A stretch of DNA of 64,000 bases from Oceanihabitans sp. 2_MG-2023 (GTDB taxonomy: Bacteria; Bacteroidota; Bacteroidia; Flavobacteriales; Flavobacteriaceae), in the NCBI RefSeq assembly GCF_030547245.1, contig NZ_JAUOQT010000001.1:620001-684000 (forward strand), read 5' to 3'. Position numbers and translations under genes: made by a program. Position 1 is the stretch's first letter. Every line of letters starts with the position of its first letter. The notes under the pieces are model-generated. The model was not told the DNA's origin and searched no databases. It saw only the letters and a list, made by a program, of their open reading frames with translations. Below, in pieces: positions 54,289-63,959 of this stretch.

Positions 54289-55446
54289 TTGATACACTTT
54301 AAACTTTTTAATACTATTGATACACTTCCAGAATCCTGGGATACACTACCAATACAAGATATATTCTTAAAAACTCCTTTTTTACAAGCATTAGAACAGT
54401 CTTCACCTAGTAATATTACATCTTATTATTTAACCGTTTATAAAGCCGAAAAATTAGTTGGAATAGCCATTTTACAACGTTTAGAAATGTATGCAGATGA
54501 TATTTTTAGAAAAACATCTACTAATACCTTCAAAGTTTTTGCAAAAAAAATGATAGCTCAAATTGTAAAAGGTAACGCCTTAATTGTTGGAAATGTAATG
54601 CATACAGGACAACATGGTTTGTTTTTTTTAACCGAAGAAATTTCGCAACAAGAATTTCTTAATCAAATAGGTGAAGCTATAGTAGAATTAAGAAAAATTA
54701 TAAAAAAAGAGTATAATAAAAAGATTAGAATCATTGCCTTTAAAGATTATTTTGAAACCGATCTTATTCATAATAGTCATGCTTTTTTTAATAAAGAAAA
54801 CCTATATAAAGTACAAGTACAACCCAATATGTTGTTTCCTATTCTTGACGAATGGAATACCAACGAAGATTATATCGCAGCATTCAAAAAAAAATATAGA
54901 GATCGTTTTAAAAGAGCAAGAAAAAAAGGAAATTCACTACAGCTTTTAGAACTTGATTTAGAAAACATAAAGAAGCATGCTAATACACTTTTCGAATTAT
55001 ACGAGTGTGTTTCAGACAACGCAGGAATAAACACGTTTAAACTATCTAAAAATCATTTTTATAGCTTAAAAGAACATTTAAAAAAAGATTTTAAGGTATT
55101 CGGTTTCTTTTTAAATACAGAATTAGTTGGTTTTTATACTTTAATCTTAAATAATAACAACTTAGAAACTTATTTTTTAGGATATAATCCAGACCTTCAA
55201 CATGCACATCAAATGTATTTAAACATGTTGTATAATATGGTTAGTTTTGGTATCGAAAATAATTTTGAGACTATTGTTTTTGCAAGAACAGCAATGGAAA
55301 TTAAAAGCTCTATAGGAGCAAAACCAAACAAGATGTTTTTGTATTTAAAACACACGAATAATTTTATTGCTAATACGGTTTTAAAGTTAATTGTTAAATA
55401 CATGAACCCAATAAGAGAGTGGCAAGAACGGCATCCATTTAAATAA
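54289..55446 (+). CDS. GNAT/FemAB-like acyltransferase superfamily protein
   Basis: The 385-residue protein looks like the GNAT-fold 'peptidoglycan recognition/biosynthesis' group with two acyltransferase-like halves. Residues 185-330 contain YIAAFKKKYRDRFKRARKKG and GFYTLILNNNNLETYFLGYNP, which resemble FemAB-type basic-plus-aromatic segments. The start is probably TTG at 54289 (MIHFKLFNTI); no ATG is near. Whether it acts on cell-wall precursors is inferred. Confidence 0.7.
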   Translation: MIHFKLFNTIDTLPESWDTLPIQDIFLKTPFLQALEQSSPSNITSYYLTVYKAEKLVGIAILQRLEMYADDIFRKTSTNTFKVFAKKMIAQIVKGNALIVGNVMHTGQHGLFFLTEEISQQEFLNQIGEAIVELRKIIKKEYNKKIRIIAFKDYFETDLIHNSHAFFNKENLYKVQVQPNMLFPILDEWNTNEDYIAAFKKKYRDRFKRARKKGNSLQLLELDLENIKKHANTLFELYECVSDNAGINTFKLSKNHFYSLKEHLKKDFKVFGFFLNTELVGFYTLILNNNNLETYFLGYNPDLQHAHQMYLNMLYNMVSFGIENNFETIVFARTAMEIKSSIGAKPNKMFLYLKHTNNFIANTVLKLIVKYMNPIREWQERHPFK

Positions 55447-55476
55447 AAAAACCTCAAAGTATCATTTTGAGGTTTT
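55447..55476. terminator. Bidirectional terminator between convergent genes
   Basis: AAAAACCTCAAA pairs with TTTGAGGTTTTT over a 6-8 base loop, serving the GNAT-like gene and the NTF2-like gene. Confidence 0.85.
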
Positions 55477-55496
55477 TCGTTTTTATGTGTTTAAAT

Positions 55497-56027
55497 TTAG
55501 TCTTCTATTTCTTCAGATTCCATCGTATCATTAGGAATTTCCATATTTGTTTCAAATCCAGGAAATAAAGTTTCTGCAACTGTTTGGTTATTCATTTTTT
55601 CGGCTTCAATAAAATACCAAAATTTTTCTTGGGCATTATAAAAACCTAATAAGTGACTTTTAGATTTAATTCGCATTCCAGGCATTTTCATTTGGTTGTA
55701 TCCTTCTACAAGACATCTGTATTCGTCTTGTTCAAAAACCACATCCGAAACGCTAATTACATCTGCTTTTTCAAAAACAATGCCTTGTGCATTTATAGAT
55801 TCAAAAGTAGTCTCCACAAGGTTTAAAGCTTGTTCTTCTCCTCCCATTAATTTAATAACACTAGGGTGAGTATGTTTTAAAACGGTTTTAAAATCCATTT
55901 TTAAAGTTGCTTCACTAGTAATCTTTGCATCTCTTAAAGCTTCTTCTTTAAGAGCTGTTTTATCTTGAGCAAAACTTAAAGAGCAACTAAAAAAAAGAAG
56001 AAATAGCAGTTGTAGTTTATTCTTCAT
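55497..56027 (-). CDS. Secreted NTF2-like protein, unknown function
   Basis: A signal peptide (about 1-20, ending SLSFAQ) is followed by a small alpha+beta domain with WYFIEAEKM and YRCLVEGYNQMKMPG. The pattern resembles the SnoaL/DUF4440 (NTF2-like) fold, but no catalytic residues can be named. The start overlaps the SPFH stop by 11 bases, so the two are co-translated. Confidence 0.65.
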   Translation of the reverse strand: MKNKLQLLFLLFFSCSLSFAQDKTALKEEALRDAKITSEATLKMDFKTVLKHTHPSVIKLMGGEEQALNLVETTFESINAQGIVFEKADVISVSDVVFEQDEYRCLVEGYNQMKMPGMRIKSKSHLLGFYNAQEKFWYFIEAEKMNNQTVAETLFPGFETNMEIPNDTMESEEIED

Positions 56028-56958
56028 CTTTTTTATTTTTCTTATTTAATTTAGCTTGTTTCATTGCTTCACCAATTTCATTACTTGCTGCAAAACTAGC
56101 AACCATGTCGTTTAACATATTACTTCCTGCTTGAGGAGAGTTTGGTAGTAAAATTAGATTACTATTCGTTTCTCCACCAATAGCTTGTAAGGTATCATAA
56201 TGTTGGGTTACTACAATTAGTGCAGATGCTTCTTGACTGTTAATACCAACTTTATTAAGTACTTCAACAGATTCTTCTAAACCTCGAGCAATTTCACGAC
56301 GTTGGTCTGCAATACCTTGTCCTTGTAATCGTTTGCTTTCTGCTTCTGCTTTTGCTTTTTCTACAATTAAAATACGTTGTGCATCTCCTTCATATTGTGC
56401 CGCAGTTTTTTCTCTGTCTGCAGCATTAATTCTATTCATTGCTTCTTTTACTTGCGCATCTGGATCAATATCTGTTACTAAGGTTTTAATAATATCGTAA
56501 CCATAGTCCAGCATTGCTTCGTTAAGCTCCGATTTTACTGCAATAGCAATATCATCTTTCTTTAAAAAGACATCATCTAATATCATTTTTGGTACTTCTG
56601 CACGAACAACATCAAAAACATAACTTGTAATTTGCTCATGTGGATAATCTAATTTATAAAAAGCGTCTTCTACTTTTAATTTAATAACCTTGTATTGTAC
56701 AGAAACTTTTAGTCTTACAAATACATCGTCTTTTGTTTTTGTTTCAATAATTACATCTAATTGCTGAATTTTTAAACTTAAACGACCTGCAATTTTATCA
56801 ATTATTGGAATTTTAAACTGTAATCCAGACTGGCGAATACTTTGAAACCTTCCAAAGCGTTCTATTATAGCAGCTGTTTGTTGTTTTACGGTAAAAATAG
56901 AAGAAATCAAGATGATTATTCCGAAAAAAATAATTGGTATAAAAAGAAATTGTCCCAT
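56017..56958 (-). CDS. SPFH/Band 7 (stomatin-like) membrane protein
   Basis: One N-terminal helix (about 4-24) is followed by the SPFH/PHB domain (about 25-200, with QTAAIIERFGRFQSIRQSGL), and then a coiled-coil (about 195-260) and a tail with a GxxxSNLILLPNS segment as in QmcA/HflC relatives. The 313-residue length fits. It probably forms membrane microdomain rings and scaffolds proteases or other proteins. The NTF2-like gene overlaps its end. Confidence 0.9.
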   Translation of the reverse strand: MGQFLFIPIIFFGIIILISSIFTVKQQTAAIIERFGRFQSIRQSGLQFKIPIIDKIAGRLSLKIQQLDVIIETKTKDDVFVRLKVSVQYKVIKLKVEDAFYKLDYPHEQITSYVFDVVRAEVPKMILDDVFLKKDDIAIAVKSELNEAMLDYGYDIIKTLVTDIDPDAQVKEAMNRINAADREKTAAQYEGDAQRILIVEKAKAEAESKRLQGQGIADQRREIARGLEESVEVLNKVGINSQEASALIVVTQHYDTLQAIGGETNSNLILLPNSPQAGSNMLNDMVASFAASNEIGEAMKQAKLNKKNKKDEE

Positions 56959-57004
56959 AACTTGTTTTTTTAATGGTTAAAATAATATGACTTTAAAATT
57001 AAAC

Positions 57005-57012
57005 TATATTTG
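57005..57012 (+). promoter_or_regulatory. Promoter -7 element of the OM-barrel candidate
   Basis: TATATTTG (TAnnTTTG) lies 19 bases before the ATG at 57032, in the gap divergent from the SPFH gene. Confidence 0.45.
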
Positions 57013-57031
57013 TCCAAACACATAAAGAATT

Positions 57032-57718
57032 ATGAAATTTAAACAATACATCTTATTAGTAGTACTTTCTGTAGGTTTTGTTACAATTAATTTTGCGCAA
57101 CATAGAACGGTTCCTATTAAAAATGGCCTAGGAATTCAAGGGGGTTTAACGCAATTTGATATTATTACAGATAATTTTGAAACTACAGCAGGTAATGGAT
57201 GGATAGGTGGAGGATCTGCTACTGTAGATTTACCTCACAAATTTTATAACATGAGTTATAGCATTCAATTGTCTGAAAACACTATTGGAATAGCTTCTAG
57301 ACCTTTTGCATTAGCAACGGTGGATGAATATGTAGACTATAAATTATTTACAGCGCAAATATCTTTACAAGCACACATAAAAATTATAGAAAGTTATTTA
57401 ACTCTAGACGTTGGACCAATGTTACAATACAATAGTGAACTTGAATTAAAAGACGACGACCAGGAAAATTTTATTATTAATAACTACGATAATTTATTAG
57501 CGAAAGACATAAGTGATATTTCTAAATTTAATGTAGATGGAGCTATTGGTTTATCTGCTGGAGTTAGTCATTTTAGACTTAAAGCACAATATATTTACGG
57601 ATTTACAAACATGTTTGGTAAGCTTAATAAAAATAATCTTGATACCTCCGGAAGTGGTGGTAGTAAGTTTAAAGGAAACCAATCCATGTTGGCTTTTACC
57701 CTTATGATTACATTTTAA
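57032..57718 (+). CDS. Putative small outer-membrane beta-barrel protein
   Basis: A signal peptide (about 1-22, ending TINFAQ) precedes a 205-residue body of alternating polar and hydrophobic stretches rich in Tyr, Phe and Gly, with a C-terminal strand ending in phenylalanine (FTLMITF). This is the mark of an outer-membrane barrel. I do not recognise the family or ligand. Confidence 0.65.
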   Translation: MKFKQYILLVVLSVGFVTINFAQHRTVPIKNGLGIQGGLTQFDIITDNFETTAGNGWIGGGSATVDLPHKFYNMSYSIQLSENTIGIASRPFALATVDEYVDYKLFTAQISLQAHIKIIESYLTLDVGPMLQYNSELELKDDDQENFIINNYDNLLAKDISDISKFNVDGAIGLSAGVSHFRLKAQYIYGFTNMFGKLNKNNLDTSGSGGSKFKGNQSMLAFTLMITF

Positions 57719-57746
57719 ACCTATATATTTTTATATTTATAAAAGT

Positions 57747-57775
57747 AAAAAGCGAGCTGTTAGGCTCGCTTTTGT
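57747..57775. terminator. Bidirectional terminator before gltX end
   Basis: AAAAGCGAGC pairs with GCTCGCTTTT across a 6-base loop, between the OM-barrel candidate and the convergent gltX gene. Confidence 0.88.
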
Positions 57776-57776
57776 A

Positions 57777-59285
57777 TTAAATAGTTTTTGTTAGATTTTC
57801 TATTCGTTCTAAAGATTGGTTTTTACCAATCATGTACATAATATCAAAAACATCTGGTCCTTGTAAAGCACCTACTAGTGCTAATCGCAATGGCATCATT
57901 ACTTTACCAAAACCAATTTCTTTATTGGTAATCCAAGTTTTAATAGTAGTGGTAAGATTTTCTACATTAAATTCTTCTATCGCATTTATTAATAATGAAA
58001 GCTCACCCATTAATTCACGAGTACCTTCTTTCATTGCTTTCTTATATGCTTTTTCGTCGTAAGTTTTTGGACTTGTAAAAAAGAAAGCACTTAAATCCCA
58101 AAAGTCGCTTACAAAAGTTGCACGTTCTTTAATTAAGCCAACAACCATAGCAATATAATTTACGTCTATATCTTTTAATTCATCATGATTTTGTTGAAAC
58201 ATAACCGCTAAAGCATCATTGCTTTGCTCTTGCATATAATGGTGATTAAACCATTTTATTTTGTCTGGATCAAAACGTGCTCCAGATTTATTTACGCGAT
58301 CTAAATCGAAAGCAGCAACCAATTCATCTAGGTTAAAAATCTCTTGTTCTGTTCCTGGATTCCATCCTAAAAACGCTAGAAAATTCACCATTGCATCTGC
58401 AAAATAGCCATCTTCTTTATAACCTCTAGAGATTTCTCCTTCTGGTGATTTCCATTCTAATGGAAACACAGGAAAGCCTAATTTATCACCATCACGTTTG
58501 CTTAGTTTTCCTTTCCCTGTAGGTTTTAAAATAAGAGGTAAATGTGCAAATTCAGGAGCTTCCCAACCAAATGCTTTATATAATTGATAATGTAAAGCCA
58601 AACTTGGTAACCATTCTTCTCCTCGAATTACATGTGTAATTTCCATTAAATGATCATCTACAATATTTGCTAAATGATAGGTTGGCATACCATCACTTTT
58701 AAACAGAACTTTATCATCTAAAATATTAGTATCAATACTAATGTTTCCTCTAATTATATCTGTAAGAGCCAATGTTTCGTCTTGTGGTGATTTGAAACGA
58801 ATTACATAATCTTCGCCAGCATCCAATTTTGTTTGTACTTCTTCTTCCGAAAGCGATAAAGAGTTGCTTAATTTTAAACGATTATGCCAATTATAGATAA
58901 ACGTTTTTTTATTTGCTTCATGTTCTTTTCTGTGTGCATTTAAAGCATCTGCAGTATCAAAAGCGTAATAAGCATTTCCAGACGCAATTAATTGTTCCGC
59001 ATATTGTTTGTATAAATCTTTACGTTCACTTTGTCTATATGGTCCAAATTTTTCGTTTTTACCTGGTCCTTCATCAAAAGGAATAGCACACCAATTTAAG
59101 GCATCTACTATATATTTTTCTGCGCCTTCTACATAACGATTTTGGTCTGTATCTTCTATGCGTAACACAAACGTTCCGTTGTATTTTTTTGCAAATAAAT
59201 AGTTAAATAAAGCAGTACGAACTCCTCCAATATGTAAAGGTCCAGTTGGACTTGGTGCAAAACGCACTCTAACGTTTTTGGTCAT
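57777..59285 (-). CDS. gltX: Glutamyl-tRNA synthetase
   Basis: GltX charges tRNA-Glu. I start at MTKNVRVRFAPSPTGPLHIG (ATG 59283-59285), giving 502 residues; the frame upstream is open for 13 more codons but without homology. The HIGH-type motif is SPTGPLHIGG, the KMSKS-type motif is KLSKRDGD, and the anticodon-binding C-terminal domain (about 340-500) is present. As glnS is also present, this is likely a discriminating type. Confidence 0.95.
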   Translation of the reverse strand: MTKNVRVRFAPSPTGPLHIGGVRTALFNYLFAKKYNGTFVLRIEDTDQNRYVEGAEKYIVDALNWCAIPFDEGPGKNEKFGPYRQSERKDLYKQYAEQLIASGNAYYAFDTADALNAHRKEHEANKKTFIYNWHNRLKLSNSLSLSEEEVQTKLDAGEDYVIRFKSPQDETLALTDIIRGNISIDTNILDDKVLFKSDGMPTYHLANIVDDHLMEITHVIRGEEWLPSLALHYQLYKAFGWEAPEFAHLPLILKPTGKGKLSKRDGDKLGFPVFPLEWKSPEGEISRGYKEDGYFADAMVNFLAFLGWNPGTEQEIFNLDELVAAFDLDRVNKSGARFDPDKIKWFNHHYMQEQSNDALAVMFQQNHDELKDIDVNYIAMVVGLIKERATFVSDFWDLSAFFFTSPKTYDEKAYKKAMKEGTRELMGELSLLINAIEEFNVENLTTTIKTWITNKEIGFGKVMMPLRLALVGALQGPDVFDIMYMIGKNQSLERIENLTKTI

Positions 59286-59368
59286 TTTATTGTATTTTGA
59301 ATGATTGCAAAGATAGACTAGCAAAGAATAAAGAACAAAGAAAATAGAATAAAGAGCAAAAGAGTTTT

Positions 59369-60412
59369 TTAAGATGAAATCATTTCACGTGGAACCCGTT
59401 TATTCATAATTTTAAACCAAAGCGGAGGAAACAAAGAAATAAGCATAGAAGTTGGATATCCATATGGCATTTGTGGACTTTCTTCATGACAATCTAAAAT
59501 CTGATATTTTTTATTTGTTTTATAATGATGGTCGCTATGCCTAGTGAGTTCATATAGTACAATTCGGCCAATTACGTGGTTGGAGTTCCATGAGTGAATT
59601 TGTTTTACACGTTCGTAACGACCAGATTTTGTTTTTAAACGAAGCAAACCATAATGCTCTATATAATTAACTGTTTCTAATAGAATAAAACCAACAATTC
59701 CAGATACTAAAGCAAAAAGTAATCCTGTTGCAGAAAAAAAGAAATACACCAAAACCAAATACGTTATCTGGATAATAGAGTACCAAAACATGTCGTTTTT
59801 TAAAGAGAAAAAAGAAAGGTTTTTATTTTTTAAAAGCGTTTTTTGAATCTTCCAAGACTTGAAATATTGTCTAATAGTTGAGGTAAACCAAAAAGAATAC
59901 ACACTTTGGTTATATCTTGCAGTTGCTGGATCTTCTGGAGTTGCTGCATGTAAATGATGTCCAAAATTATGTTCTATATAAAAGTGCATGTATAACGAAG
60001 GAAGCAGTAAAGCTTTACCAAGAAAACGTTCGTTAGTACTTTGTCTGTGACCAAGTTCGTGAGCTACGTTTATTCCGTTAATTGCTAAAACAATTCCTAA
60101 AGAAATCATTAAACCAATCCATTCATAGGTTTCAATATTTTGTGAAGTAATTGTTTTTAAACTTAAAAAAAGTAAGCTAAAAACAATAGGAATATTTAAA
60201 TATAACAACCAGTCGAAGAAAATATTTTTTAGTTTGTTTTCTACTTCTTCATCTTCTAGATTTTTTTCATCTACAGGAAAAATCATTTCAAAAATAGGCA
60301 ATAAAACAAAAGCATAAGCGGGAACCAAAAACGAATATATTCCTTTAAGATATAAGCCAATAAATGCCATTAAAGGAATCGTAAATGCAAATAAATATTT
60401 AAGGTCTTTCAT
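59369..60412 (-). CDS. alkB: AlkB-type alkane 1-monooxygenase
   Basis: The membrane di-iron hydroxylase has about six helices and the eight-histidine signature: HELGH at 118-122, HNFGHH at 148-153 and LTRHSDHH near residue 300. NYIEHYGL, the alkane-specific motif, lies near 250. At 347 residues it is a little shorter than the Pseudomonas enzyme (about 400). No rubredoxin, rubredoxin reductase or alkane regulator is in the window, so electrons must come from elsewhere. It may act on medium-chain alkanes or on related membrane lipids. Confidence 0.9.
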   Translation of the reverse strand: MKDLKYLFAFTIPLMAFIGLYLKGIYSFLVPAYAFVLLPIFEMIFPVDEKNLEDEEVENKLKNIFFDWLLYLNIPIVFSLLFLSLKTITSQNIETYEWIGLMISLGIVLAINGINVAHELGHRQSTNERFLGKALLLPSLYMHFYIEHNFGHHLHAATPEDPATARYNQSVYSFWFTSTIRQYFKSWKIQKTLLKNKNLSFFSLKNDMFWYSIIQITYLVLVYFFFSATGLLFALVSGIVGFILLETVNYIEHYGLLRLKTKSGRYERVKQIHSWNSNHVIGRIVLYELTRHSDHHYKTNKKYQILDCHEESPQMPYGYPTSMLISLFPPLWFKIMNKRVPREMISS

Positions 60413-60427
60413 TTAAAATTATGTTTT

Positions 60428-60450
60428 TAGTTTCCATGAAGGTGGAAATC
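60428..60450. repeat. Short palindrome related to one at 12600
   Basis: TTTCCATGAAGGTGGAAATC forms a stem similar to the palindrome at 12600-12620 with compensatory changes, and it is again just upstream of a leftward gene (alkB). The rest of the gap to the DUF4175 gene holds no recognisable feature. Confidence 0.4.
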
Positions 60451-60545
60451 TTTTAATTCTAGACTAGAATTAACAGAATGTTACCAAATTTAGGCATTTA
60501 TAGTTTAAATTATTATTGTAGTTTAGTAAGTTAAACGGCTATACA

Positions 60546-63500
60546 TTGAGTAATTTTAAAAATATACAAGCAAAACTAGAAGCGTTTATTAGAAAATACT
60601 ATACTAATGAACTCATTAAAGGTACCATTCTATTTTTTAGTATTGGTATGTTGTATTTTTTATTAACCTTACTTATTGAGCATTTTTTATGGTTAAGCTC
60701 TACAGGAAGAACCGTCTTGTTTTGGTTATTTGTAGTTGTTGAGGCGATGTTGTTTGCTAAATTTATTGCAATTCCTTTATCGAAGTTATTAAAGCTTCAA
60801 AAGGGAATAAACTATGAAGATGCATCCAAAATAATAGGGCAACATTTTCCTGAAGTGAATGATAAACTACTCAATGTACTTCAATTAAATCAAACAACTA
60901 ATCAATCGGAATTACTTTTAGCAAGCATTGAACAAAAATCGGAAACATTACAACCTATTCCATTTAAGTTAGCAGTTAATTTTAAAAAGAATACAAGGTA
61001 TTTAAAATACGCATCTATTCCAGTGCTTATTCTTCTTTTAGCCTTTGTTTCTGGACGTTTGGATTGGTTTAGTGATAGTTATGAGCGTGTTGTAAATTAT
61101 AAAACAGCATACGAACCACCAGCTCCTTTTCAGTTTTTTGTTGTGAATGAGAATTTGCAAGCAATAGAGAATAAAGACTTTAAACTCTTAGTAAAAACAG
61201 CAGGTACAATCCAACCTGAAAATGTACAAATCACATATAATAATGAAACCTATTTTTTACAGCAAAAAGCCATAGGTAGTTTTGAATATAATTTACCAAA
61301 GCCAAAAAAGGATATTACGTTTCAGCTTTCTGCCAATAATGTTACTTCAAAACCCTATACTTTGCGAGTAATTGAAGCGCCAACCTTACTTAGTTTTGAT
61401 ATGATATTAGACTATCCTAGTCATACTAAAAAGCGAGATGAAACATTAAAGAGTACAGGAAATGCTGTGGTTCCTCAAGGAACTAATATTACTTGGAAAT
61501 TAAACACCAATGCTACAGAACAAGTACAATTATATGCAAAAGACACTTTAGTGTTTATCACTAATAAGACTGGTGTTTTCGAAGCTTCTAAACGTATTTT
61601 TAATACTTTAAAATACAATCTAACCACAAGTAATTCTAAACTAAAAGATTACGAAAACTTAGCTTTTAATATAGATGTTATAAAAGACGAATACCCTGAA
61701 CTAAATATCGAAATGCGTGTAGACAGTTTAGACCAGCAAAGTCTATATTTTTATGGTCAAGCTAGTGATGATTATGGGTTAAGTAAATTGCAATTGGTAT
61801 ATTATCCTTCGGAAACAGAGAAGGATAAGAAGCTTGAAATAATTCCTATTTCTAATTCGAACGTGTCGGATTTTATAAGTGCCTTTCCAAATAATTTAGA
61901 AATTACGGAAGGTGTTAGTTACGATATATATTTTGAGGTTTTCGATAACGATGCGATTCAGAAATATAAGCGTACAAAAAGCCAAATTTTTTCCTACAGA
62001 AAATTAACCAAAGAGGAAGAAGAACAAAAACAATTACAAGAACAAAACGAAACCATTCAAGATTTAGATAAATCTTTAGAAAAGTTCGAAGAACGCGAAA
62101 AGGAACTCCGAGAACTTTCTAAAACACAAAAAGAAAAAACAGAACTTAATTTTAATGATAAACGTAAACTGGATAATTTCTTGAAACGCCAAAAAGAGCA
62201 AGAAGAGATGATGCAGAGTTTTAATAAAAAACTGAAAGATAATTTAGAGCAATTTCAGCAAGAAAAGAAAGATGACCAATTTAAAGACGATTTAAAAGAG
62301 CGTTTAAAAGAAAATGAAGAGCAGCTTAAAAAAGACGAGAAACTGCTGGAGGAGCTTGAGAAATTGAGAGAAAAATTAGACAAAGAAGAATTAAGTGAAA
62401 AATTAGAAAAGTTAGCGAAGCAAAATAAAAATCAGAAAAGAAGTTTAGAACAATTACTAGAGCTTACTAAAAAATATTACATAGGAAAGAAATTAGAAAA
62501 GTTACAACAAGAATTAGCAAAATTAGCAGAAAAGCAAGAAAAGTTATCTGAGGAAACTCTAGAAAATAATACCAAAGAAAAACAAGATGAAATAAATAAG
62601 GAGTTTGAAAAATTTCAAAATGAAATGGATGCGCTTGAAAAAGAAAACCAAGAATTAAAACGTCCGGAAAAAATAGATCGAAATAAAAACGAGGAAGATA
62701 ATGTAAAAGAAGATCAACAAGAAGCTTCCGATAAATTAGAAGAAAAAGAACAAAGTCAAGAAGAACAACAAAAACAAAATAGCCAGAATCAAGCAAAGCA
62801 AAAACAAAAGCAAGCAGCTCAGAAAATGAAAAAAATGAGCGAACAAATGCAAGCTGCTATGGCGGCTTCTGGAGGAGAACAAATGGCAGAGGACGCCGAA
62901 ATGTTGCGTCAAATACTAGACAACTTAGTACTTTTTTCTTTTAACCAAGAAGGATTAATGAACCAGTTTGAAAGTATTGAGGTAAACCATAATAAATACG
63001 CATCTTATTTGCGTAAACAACATAATTTAAGAGAACATTTCTCACATATAGATGATAGTTTATTTGCACTATCGCTTCGTCAACCAAAAATTTCTGAGAA
63101 AGTAAATAAAGAAATTGGAGAAGTGTTTTATAATATTGATAAATCTTTAGTGGAATTTTCTGAAAATCAGATATATAAAGGGGTTTCCAATCAACAATAT
63201 ACCATAACTTCAGCAAATAATTTAGCAGATTTTCTAAGTAACGCATTAGATAATATGCAAATGCAAATGAATGGAGAAGGGCAAGGGGGTAAAGGAAACC
63301 CTAAACCAGGTGAAGGTAAGGGAGGAGATGGCGGACTTCCAGACATAATAAAAAGCCAAGAACAACTTGCAAAAGAAATGCAAGAAGGGATGCAAAAAGG
63401 AAAAGAAGGGGAAGAAGGAAAAGAAGGAGAAACTGGCGAAGGAGATAATGGAAAGGAAGGAAAAACAGGTAAAGAAGGTGATGCTAAAGAGGGGAAGGGT

Positions 63501-63959
63501 AAAGAAGGTGGAGATAAGCAAGGTGAAGGAGAAGGTAATAGCGAAGAATTAAATGGAGAGCTATATAGAATTTACCAACAACAACAGCAAATACGTCAAG
63601 CATTGCAAGATAGATTAGCTAAAGAAGGAAAAAATGGTGTTGGTAGTAATCTAGTGAAACAAATGGAACAGATTGAAATGGATCTTTTAAATAAAGGTTT
63701 CACGAATCAAACGATGGAGAAAATGTTAAATTTAAAACATCAATTATTAAAATTAGAACAAGCAACTTTTCAACAAGGTCAAGAAGAAAAGCGTGAATCG
63801 GAAACCAACCAAAAGCAATTTGATAACAAAACAAACAATCAAATTCCAACGGCAAAACAATATTTTAACACTACCGAAATATTAAATAGACAAAGCTTAC
63901 CTTTGCAACCAATTTATAAAAAGAAAGTGCAAGAGTACTTTAAAAAAAACAATGATTAG
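60546..63959 (+). CDS. DUF4175 protein
   Basis: A large (1137-residue) protein known in Bacteroidota and alphaproteobacteria. Two helices lie at about 24-44 and 55-75 and another near 152-170. A soluble beta-rich portion runs to about 480. A highly charged coiled-coil of Lys/Glu/Gln (about 488-770) follows, then a Gly/Glu/Lys-rich low-complexity region (about 905-1000). The start is probably TTG at 60546. Its role is unknown; it may tether the envelope. The ybeY start overlaps its stop, as in related genomes. Confidence 0.85.
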   Translation: MSNFKNIQAKLEAFIRKYYTNELIKGTILFFSIGMLYFLLTLLIEHFLWLSSTGRTVLFWLFVVVEAMLFAKFIAIPLSKLLKLQKGINYEDASKIIGQHFPEVNDKLLNVLQLNQTTNQSELLLASIEQKSETLQPIPFKLAVNFKKNTRYLKYASIPVLILLLAFVSGRLDWFSDSYERVVNYKTAYEPPAPFQFFVVNENLQAIENKDFKLLVKTAGTIQPENVQITYNNETYFLQQKAIGSFEYNLPKPKKDITFQLSANNVTSKPYTLRVIEAPTLLSFDMILDYPSHTKKRDETLKSTGNAVVPQGTNITWKLNTNATEQVQLYAKDTLVFITNKTGVFEASKRIFNTLKYNLTTSNSKLKDYENLAFNIDVIKDEYPELNIEMRVDSLDQQSLYFYGQASDDYGLSKLQLVYYPSETEKDKKLEIIPISNSNVSDFISAFPNNLEITEGVSYDIYFEVFDNDAIQKYKRTKSQIFSYRKLTKEEEEQKQLQEQNETIQDLDKSLEKFEEREKELRELSKTQKEKTELNFNDKRKLDNFLKRQKEQEEMMQSFNKKLKDNLEQFQQEKKDDQFKDDLKERLKENEEQLKKDEKLLEELEKLREKLDKEELSEKLEKLAKQNKNQKRSLEQLLELTKKYYIGKKLEKLQQELAKLAEKQEKLSEETLENNTKEKQDEINKEFEKFQNEMDALEKENQELKRPEKIDRNKNEEDNVKEDQQEASDKLEEKEQSQEEQQKQNSQNQAKQKQKQAAQKMKKMSEQMQAAMAASGGEQMAEDAEMLRQILDNLVLFSFNQEGLMNQFESIEVNHNKYASYLRKQHNLREHFSHIDDSLFALSLRQPKISEKVNKEIGEVFYNIDKSLVEFSENQIYKGVSNQQYTITSANNLADFLSNALDNMQMQMNGEGQGGKGNPKPGEGKGGDGGLPDIIKSQEQLAKEMQEGMQKGKEGEEGKEGETGEGDNGKEGKTGKEGDAKEGKGKEGGDKQGEGEGNSEELNGELYRIYQQQQQIRQALQDRLAKEGKNGVGSNLVKQMEQIEMDLLNKGFTNQTMEKMLNLKHQLLKLEQATFQQGQEEKRESETNQKQFDNKTNNQIPTAKQYFNTTEILNRQSLPLQPIYKKKVQEYFKKNND

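Noticed and set aside
59286-59324. 13-codon N-terminal extension of GltX
   Set aside because: GltX proteins begin just before the RFAPSPTG segment; the extension has no similarity to the family.
62941-63552. Antisense frames in the DUF4175 low-complexity part
   Set aside because: They arise from the skewed Lys/Glu/Gly codons of the sense gene and have no motifs.
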